From Defluviicoccus sp046348835 (GTDB lineage Bacteria; Pseudomonadota; Alphaproteobacteria; Rhodospirillales; Defluviicoccaceae): a DNA stretch of 64,000 nt. The translations under genes and the position numbers were made by a program. The DNA lies in assembly GCA_046348835.1 (NCBI GenBank), contig JAXMDM010000002.1, forward strand, positions 1,054,001 through 1,118,000. The letters run 5' to 3'. This document shows positions 60,275-64,000 of this stretch, piece by piece (position 1 is the stretch's first letter; each line of letters opens with the position of its first letter). The notes below the pieces were generated by a model. It did no database searches and had not been told where the DNA came from. It saw only the letters and a list, made by a program, of their open reading frames with translations.

Positions 60275-61339
60275 TCACGGAAACAGCGGCGGTTGGGTCA
60301 ACCCCGTGGTTTCGGCCAGTTCGGCGGCGACGTTCATGTTCTGAACCGCCTGCCCGGAGGCGCCCTTGACCAGGTTGTCGATCACAGAGAGTAGGATCGC
60401 TCGGCCCCGCACGCGATCGGCGAAAACGCCGATCCGGCACTGGTTGGACCCGCGCACATGGCGTGTTGCCGGCACCTCCCCTTCGGCGAGGACGCGCACG
60501 AACGGTTCGCCGCGATAGCGCGACGCCAGCCTGTCCCGAAGGTCGGCCGCGCTCGCTCCCGGCCGGAGACGCACGTAGATGGAGGCGAGGATGCCGCGGT
60601 TCATCGGCATCAGGTGGGGGGTGAAATTGACGATGACCGGATGGCCGGCCGCCGCCGACAGGGACTGCTCGATCTCGGGCGCGTGCCGGTGCTGGGCCAC
60701 CCCGTAGGCATGGATGCCTTCCGTGACCTCGGCGTAGAGGGACCCCTCCTTGGCCGCCCGCCCGGCGCCGCTCACCCCCGATTTGGCGTCGATGATCACG
60801 TCGTCGACCTCGATCAGACCGGCCTCCACCAGCGGCACCAACGGCAACAGCGAGGCGGTGGGATAACAGCCGGGACAGGAGATGACCCTCGCCCGGGCGA
60901 TCCGGGCCCGTGCCAACTCGGTCAGGCCGTAGACCACCTCGGCCTGGAGCGCAGGGGCGGCGTGTGCCGAGCCGTAGGTGGCGGCATACATCGCCGGATC
61001 GGCGAAGCGGAAATCGGGCGACAGGTCGATGGCTTTGACGTGGGCCGGTAAGCCCGCGATCACCGTCTGCGCGGCGCCGTGGGGCAGGCCGAAGAAGGCG
61101 ACATCGATCCCCGTCCAGTCCACCTCCTCGACGCTTGCTAGGCGCGGCAGCGGCGCTTCGCCACCACCCTCGGCCAGGTGAGGGAACACCCTGGCGAGGG
61201 TTTGCCCGGCCTTGCGGTCGGCGGTGAGGGCGACGATGCGGGCCGCCGGATGGCCGAGAAGCAAACGAACCAGTTCGGCGCCGGTATAGCCACTGGCGCC
61301 GACGATGGCCACGCGCAAGGTATTGTTGTCCGACGTCAT
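60275..61339 (-). CDS. argC: N-acetyl-gamma-glutamyl-phosphate reductase
   Basis: This 354-residue enzyme is the third step of arginine synthesis, NADPH-dependent. It has the Rossmann start VAIVGASGYTGAELVRLLL, the catalytic Cys in VISCPGCYPTA, and DAKSGVSGAGRA. It is the long (type 1) form with HxxE-like QHRHAPEIEQ. ATG 61339 is used. It follows rpsI by 40 bp, the rplM-rpsI-argC order known in alphaproteobacteria. Confidence 0.95.
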   Translation of the reverse strand: MTSDNNTLRVAIVGASGYTGAELVRLLLGHPAARIVALTADRKAGQTLARVFPHLAEGGGEAPLPRLASVEEVDWTGIDVAFFGLPHGAAQTVIAGLPAHVKAIDLSPDFRFADPAMYAATYGSAHAAPALQAEVVYGLTELARARIARARVISCPGCYPTASLLPLVPLVEAGLIEVDDVIIDAKSGVSGAGRAAKEGSLYAEVTEGIHAYGVAQHRHAPEIEQSLSAAAGHPVIVNFTPHLMPMNRGILASIYVRLRPGASAADLRDRLASRYRGEPFVRVLAEGEVPATRHVRGSNQCRIGVFADRVRGRAILLSVIDNLVKGASGQAVQNMNVAAELAETTGLTQPPLFP

Positions 61340-61379
61340 CGCTGGTGACCCGGGCGAAAAGTGACGAGGGAAGCCGTGC

Positions 61380-61874
61380 TCAGCGCTTGGAGAACTGGAA
61401 GCTGCGCCGCGCCTTGGCCCGACCATACTTCTTCCGCTCGACGACGCGCGGATCGCGGGTGAGGAACCCTCCCCCCTTCAGCGTCGGACGCAGCGCCGGT
61501 TCGTAGCGGATCAATGCGCGGCTGATGCCATGCCGCAGGGCCCCTGCCTGGCCGGAGAGACCGCCGCCGCCGACGCTGGCGACAACGTCGTACTGCCCGA
61601 CCCGATTGGCGGTGACGAACGGCTGGCCGATCAGCATCCGCAGCGTCGGCCTGGCGAAGAACACGGTCACGTCACGGCCGTTAACGACGATGACGCCGCG
61701 ACCCGGCTTCAGCCATACCCGGGCGACGGCATCCTTGCGCCGGCCGGTGGCATAGGCCCGGCCGAAGGCGTCGAGTTCCTGCTGCGCCTCTTCCCGCGGT
61801 TCGCTCACCGAGGCGCCGCCGCGCTCACCGGTCAGCCGCCTCAGATCCTCGAGCGTTCCCGTTGTTACCGCCAT
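61380..61874 (-). CDS. rpsI: 30S ribosomal protein S9
   Basis: This 164-residue protein has the S9 core ATGRRKDAVARVWLKPG, GGGLSGQAGALRHGISRAL and the C-terminal KKYGRAKARRSFQFSKR that reaches the P-site tRNA. An N-terminal extension of about 35 residues is typical of alphaproteobacterial S9. It is 5 bp after rplM. Confidence 0.97.
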   Translation of the reverse strand: MAVTTGTLEDLRRLTGERGGASVSEPREEAQQELDAFGRAYATGRRKDAVARVWLKPGRGVIVVNGRDVTVFFARPTLRMLIGQPFVTANRVGQYDVVASVGGGGLSGQAGALRHGISRALIRYEPALRPTLKGGGFLTRDPRVVERKKYGRAKARRSFQFSKR

Positions 61875-61879
61875 TGTCT

Positions 61880-62344
61880 TCAGCCCTGCCTTTTATTTTT
61901 TGCGTTAACCGCGGCGAGATCGACCGCCCGTGGCTGCTGGGCGCCATGGGGATGCTCCGGCCCCTTGTATACGTGCAGCTTCTTCATCTGCGCCCGGCCG
62001 AGGGGACCGCGGGTGATCATCCGTTCCACCGCCTTGACGATCACCCGCTCCGGGTACCGACCGTCGAGAATCTGCCCCATCGTTCGCTGCTTGATCCCGC
62101 CGGGATGGCCCGTGTGCCAGTAGAAAGTCTTGTCCGAGCGCTTGCGGCCGGTGAGCTTAACCTTCTCGGCGTTGACGACGACGATGTGATCGCCACAGTC
62201 GATGTGCGGCGTGAACAGGGGCTTGTGCTTTCCGCGAAGCCGCAGGGCGACATAGGATGCCAGCCGGCCGAGGACGATTCCGTCGGCATCGATCATCAAC
62301 CAGTCACGCGTCACATCCGCCGGTCGAGCGGAGTAGGTTTTCAT
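61880..62344 (-). CDS. rplM: 50S ribosomal protein L13
   Basis: This 154-residue protein has the signatures LGRLASYVALRLRGKHKPLF, VNAEKVKLTGRK and AVERMITRGPLGRAQMKKLHV positions of L13. It is the first gene of rplM-rpsI. A sigma70-like promoter lies about 70 bp upstream. Confidence 0.97.
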   Translation of the reverse strand: MKTYSARPADVTRDWLMIDADGIVLGRLASYVALRLRGKHKPLFTPHIDCGDHIVVVNAEKVKLTGRKRSDKTFYWHTGHPGGIKQRTMGQILDGRYPERVIVKAVERMITRGPLGRAQMKKLHVYKGPEHPHGAQQPRAVDLAAVNAKNKRQG

Positions 62345-62411
62345 CGATATTCCTTTGGATAGGCGACGGGAATGCGCAGAGGCCGCGGCACACCGGCGCG
62401 GAAAGCGCGGG

Positions 62412-62439
62412 AGTATGCCATAAGCCGTCGCGGTGTCAA
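62412..62439 (-). promoter_or_regulatory. Sigma70 promoter of rplM-rpsI
   Basis: The minus strand reads TTGACA, 16 bases, CATACT: a perfect -35 and a four-of-six -10 element, about 70 bp before the rplM start. Confidence 0.65.
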
Positions 62440-62578
62440 CGCCGGGAGCTTGCTTTGCGCGTGGAACGCGCAGCCACCCTTCGCAATTCCTAAATAAAAG
62501 GGTATGGGACATTGCAGCAAGCTGCGACGAAACACTGCGGCCGACCAACGCGATCGACCCTGACCTCGGAAAACGGAT

Positions 62579-63046
62579 ATGCCGCTGATCGAATGGATTC
62601 CCAGCTTTACCGTCGGTATCGAATCCCTCGATACCGACCACAAGGTGCTCATCAGCCTGATCAACCAGCTCGACGACGCGATTTCCGCCGGAAATCCGCG
62701 GGCGACGGTGCAAAAGGTGCTGGATGCCCTGTACGATTATACCGTCTACCATTTCAGTCGTGAGGAGAGCCTGATGCGCGCCTGCGGCTATCCGGATTAC
62801 GAGGCGCACGCCCGCACCCATGCCACCTTGCGGGCGCAGGTGGCGGAAATTCGCGACCGCTACGCCCGCAACCCCGAATCGATCCACTCGCGGGAGGTCC
62901 TCGCTTTCCTCAAGAACTGGCTGTCGAGCCACATCGTCGGGCGCGATCATCAGTATATGCCGTATATGGCCGATAAGCCGGAGGCCGTTGCCGCCGCCGA
63001 CCAGGCGTTCGGTGCAACCGACGAAACGAACGCCGCCACCGGTTGA
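62579..63046 (+). CDS. Bacteriohemerythrin
   Basis: This 155-residue four-helix protein carries the diiron site pattern: His in LDTDHKVLI, His and Glu in YHFSREESLM, His in YEAHARTHATL, and His/Asp in LSSHIVGRDHQYMPYM. Such proteins bind O2 for storage, delivery or sensing in microaerophilic bacteria. It is a single domain with a short C-terminal tail. ATG 62579 is the start. It is divergent from rplM-rpsI. Confidence 0.93.
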   Translation: MPLIEWIPSFTVGIESLDTDHKVLISLINQLDDAISAGNPRATVQKVLDALYDYTVYHFSREESLMRACGYPDYEAHARTHATLRAQVAEIRDRYARNPESIHSREVLAFLKNWLSSHIVGRDHQYMPYMADKPEAVAAADQAFGATDETNAATG

Positions 63047-63158
63047 GCGGGCAGGATTGGCGACGTCGCGCCCGCGGGTCAAACTGCGCGCACGCGGTTC
63101 CGGGCCATGGTGCAAATCGCTACGAACCGAAGTTGAAGAACGGTAAGGGACCCTGTTC

Positions 63159-63971
63159 ATGACACCTCCCCTTCTCGATGCCCGAGCCCGCCAAGCCGGT
63201 CTTAAAATCGAGCCGCTCGCCGATGGGATCGTCGGCCTCACCCTCGACCGGCCGGAAAAGTACAACGTGCTGTCGGTGCCGCTGATGACGGCGGTGGAAG
63301 ACGCGTTGACGGCGATCGCCGAGGAGGGAGGCACCCGGGTGGTCGTTATCGCCGGGGCCGGCAAGGCGTTTTGCGCCGGGCATGATCTGGCGGAACTGCG
63401 CGCCGATCCCGGCAAGCAGGCGGTTCAGGCGATCTTCGACCAGTGCGTGCGGATGATGCTGGCGATCGCCCGGCTGCCGCTGCCGGTCATCGCCCGTGTT
63501 CACGGAACCGCCACCGCCGCCGGCTGCCAACTGGTGGCCGCCTGTGACCTCGCCGTCGCCGCGGAGAGCGCCCGCTTCGCCGTCTCCGGCGTCAACCTCG
63601 GCCTGTTCTGTTCGACGCCGATGGTCGCCTTGTCCCGCAACCTGCCGCGCAAGCAGGCGATGCAACTGCTGCTCACCGGCGAGTTCATGGATGCGCCGAC
63701 CGCCCGGGCCTACGGCCTGGTCAACGAGGTGGTCGCCGATGCCGATCTGGATTCGGCGACGCTGTCGCTGGCCCGACGGATCGCCGATAAGTCGCCGGCC
63801 GCCATCGCCTTCGGCAAGCGCCTGTTCTATCGGCAGTTGGAGGCGACGCTGGAGACGGCGTACGACATGGCGACCGAAACCATGATCTGCAACATGCTCA
63901 CCGAGGACGCACAGGCCGGGATCGATTCCTTCCTCGAAAAGAAGCCCCTGCCCGCCTGGAGCGGCCGATGA
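63159..63971 (+). CDS. Enoyl-CoA hydratase/isomerase family protein
   Basis: This 270-residue crotonase-fold protein has VVIAGAGKAFCAGHDLAEL (oxyanion loop) and HGTATAAGCQLVAACDLAVA (second oxyanion loop). The sequence resembles the ECHDC3 group. The usual catalytic Glu positions are only partly recognisable, since the residue after the second loop is within SGVNLGLFCSTP, so hydratase activity is uncertain. ATG 63159 is the start. It overlaps the next frame by 4 bp (ATGA). Confidence 0.88.
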   Translation: MTPPLLDARARQAGLKIEPLADGIVGLTLDRPEKYNVLSVPLMTAVEDALTAIAEEGGTRVVVIAGAGKAFCAGHDLAELRADPGKQAVQAIFDQCVRMMLAIARLPLPVIARVHGTATAAGCQLVAACDLAVAAESARFAVSGVNLGLFCSTPMVALSRNLPRKQAMQLLLTGEFMDAPTARAYGLVNEVVADADLDSATLSLARRIADKSPAAIAFGKRLFYRQLEATLETAYDMATETMICNMLTEDAQAGIDSFLEKKPLPAWSGR

Positions 63972-64000
63972 GCCGTGCCGCGGGGGCCGACACGGCGGGA
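63968..64000 (+). CDS. Start of a downstream gene, 3' partial
   Basis: ATG 63968 overlaps the stop of the hydratase gene (ATGA) and the frame stays open to the window end, giving MSRAAGADTAG. Only 11 codons are visible, so product and reality are uncertain. Confidence 0.35.
   Translation, partial: MSRAAGADTAG

Overview
The window is chromosomal DNA from a GC-rich alphaproteobacterium, most likely of the Rhodospirillales type. Evidence for this is a complete PhyR/NepR/EcfG general-stress module, the gene order RlpA-DacA-Tmk-HolB-MetG-TatD, the sulfite-reduction order DUF2849-cysI-DUF934-cysH, and a paired glnB-glnA locus. I see no prophage, IS element, rRNA operon or CRISPR array, and the sequence does not fix a genus.

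1-13.4 kb is a general-stress island. It holds membrane and envelope stress proteins, a PRC-barrel protein followed by a short-chain dehydrogenase, the series glgX-ligD-ku (glycogen debranching and non-homologous end joining), a small hydrophilic protein, phyR divergent from nepR-ecfG, and an AsmA-family protein. Five sites match the EcfG promoter consensus GGAAC-N16/17-CGTT exactly. They lie upstream of PRC, glgX, the small protein, nepR-ecfG and asmA. Other EcfG-consensus matches were looked for by eye in the remaining intergenic regions and not found, so the cluster looks like a physically grouped EcfG regulon.

13.4-23.4 kb is envelope and housekeeping: lytic transglycosylase, RlpA, DacA, thymidylate kinase, DNA polymerase III delta prime, MetRS, TatD, a metallo-beta-lactamase-fold protein and MazG. 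23.4-31.8 kb is sugar nucleotide and wall metabolism (pgm, a second carboxypeptidase, a phosphomannomutase-type enzyme, galU), with a nicotinamidase, a gamma-glutamylcyclotransferase and a low-GC orphan cytidine-deaminase-fold gene between them. 31.0-39.7 kb holds a DnaJ/VWA pair, lhgO, mfd, sdhE and recG.

39.7-46.4 kb holds a fluoroacetate-dehalogenase-like hydrolase, a NUDIX-TIGR02186-USP operon, and phosphoribulokinase-transketolase-epimerase. 46.6-50 kb has tRNA-His, peptide deformylase and an aminotransferase. 50.2-53 kb is the nitrogen locus glnB-glnA behind a sigma54-type promoter. It is followed by a hicBA toxin-antitoxin pair and then a degenerate second copy of the glnA 3' end with its terminator. 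53.4-64 kb has a frameshifted YHS gene, a class III cyclase with TPRs, the sulfate assimilation operon, a CBS protein, argC, rplM-rpsI, a hemerythrin and an enoyl-CoA hydratase.

The most unusual points are: ligD lacks any canonical start codon in front of its catalytic N-terminus (ATC stands where ATG is expected); the short-chain dehydrogenase has Arg in place of the catalytic Lys; the low-GC deaminase orphan; the hicBA pair between two copies of the glnA tail; and a minus-strand terminator just upstream of def that closes an unrecognised small ORF.
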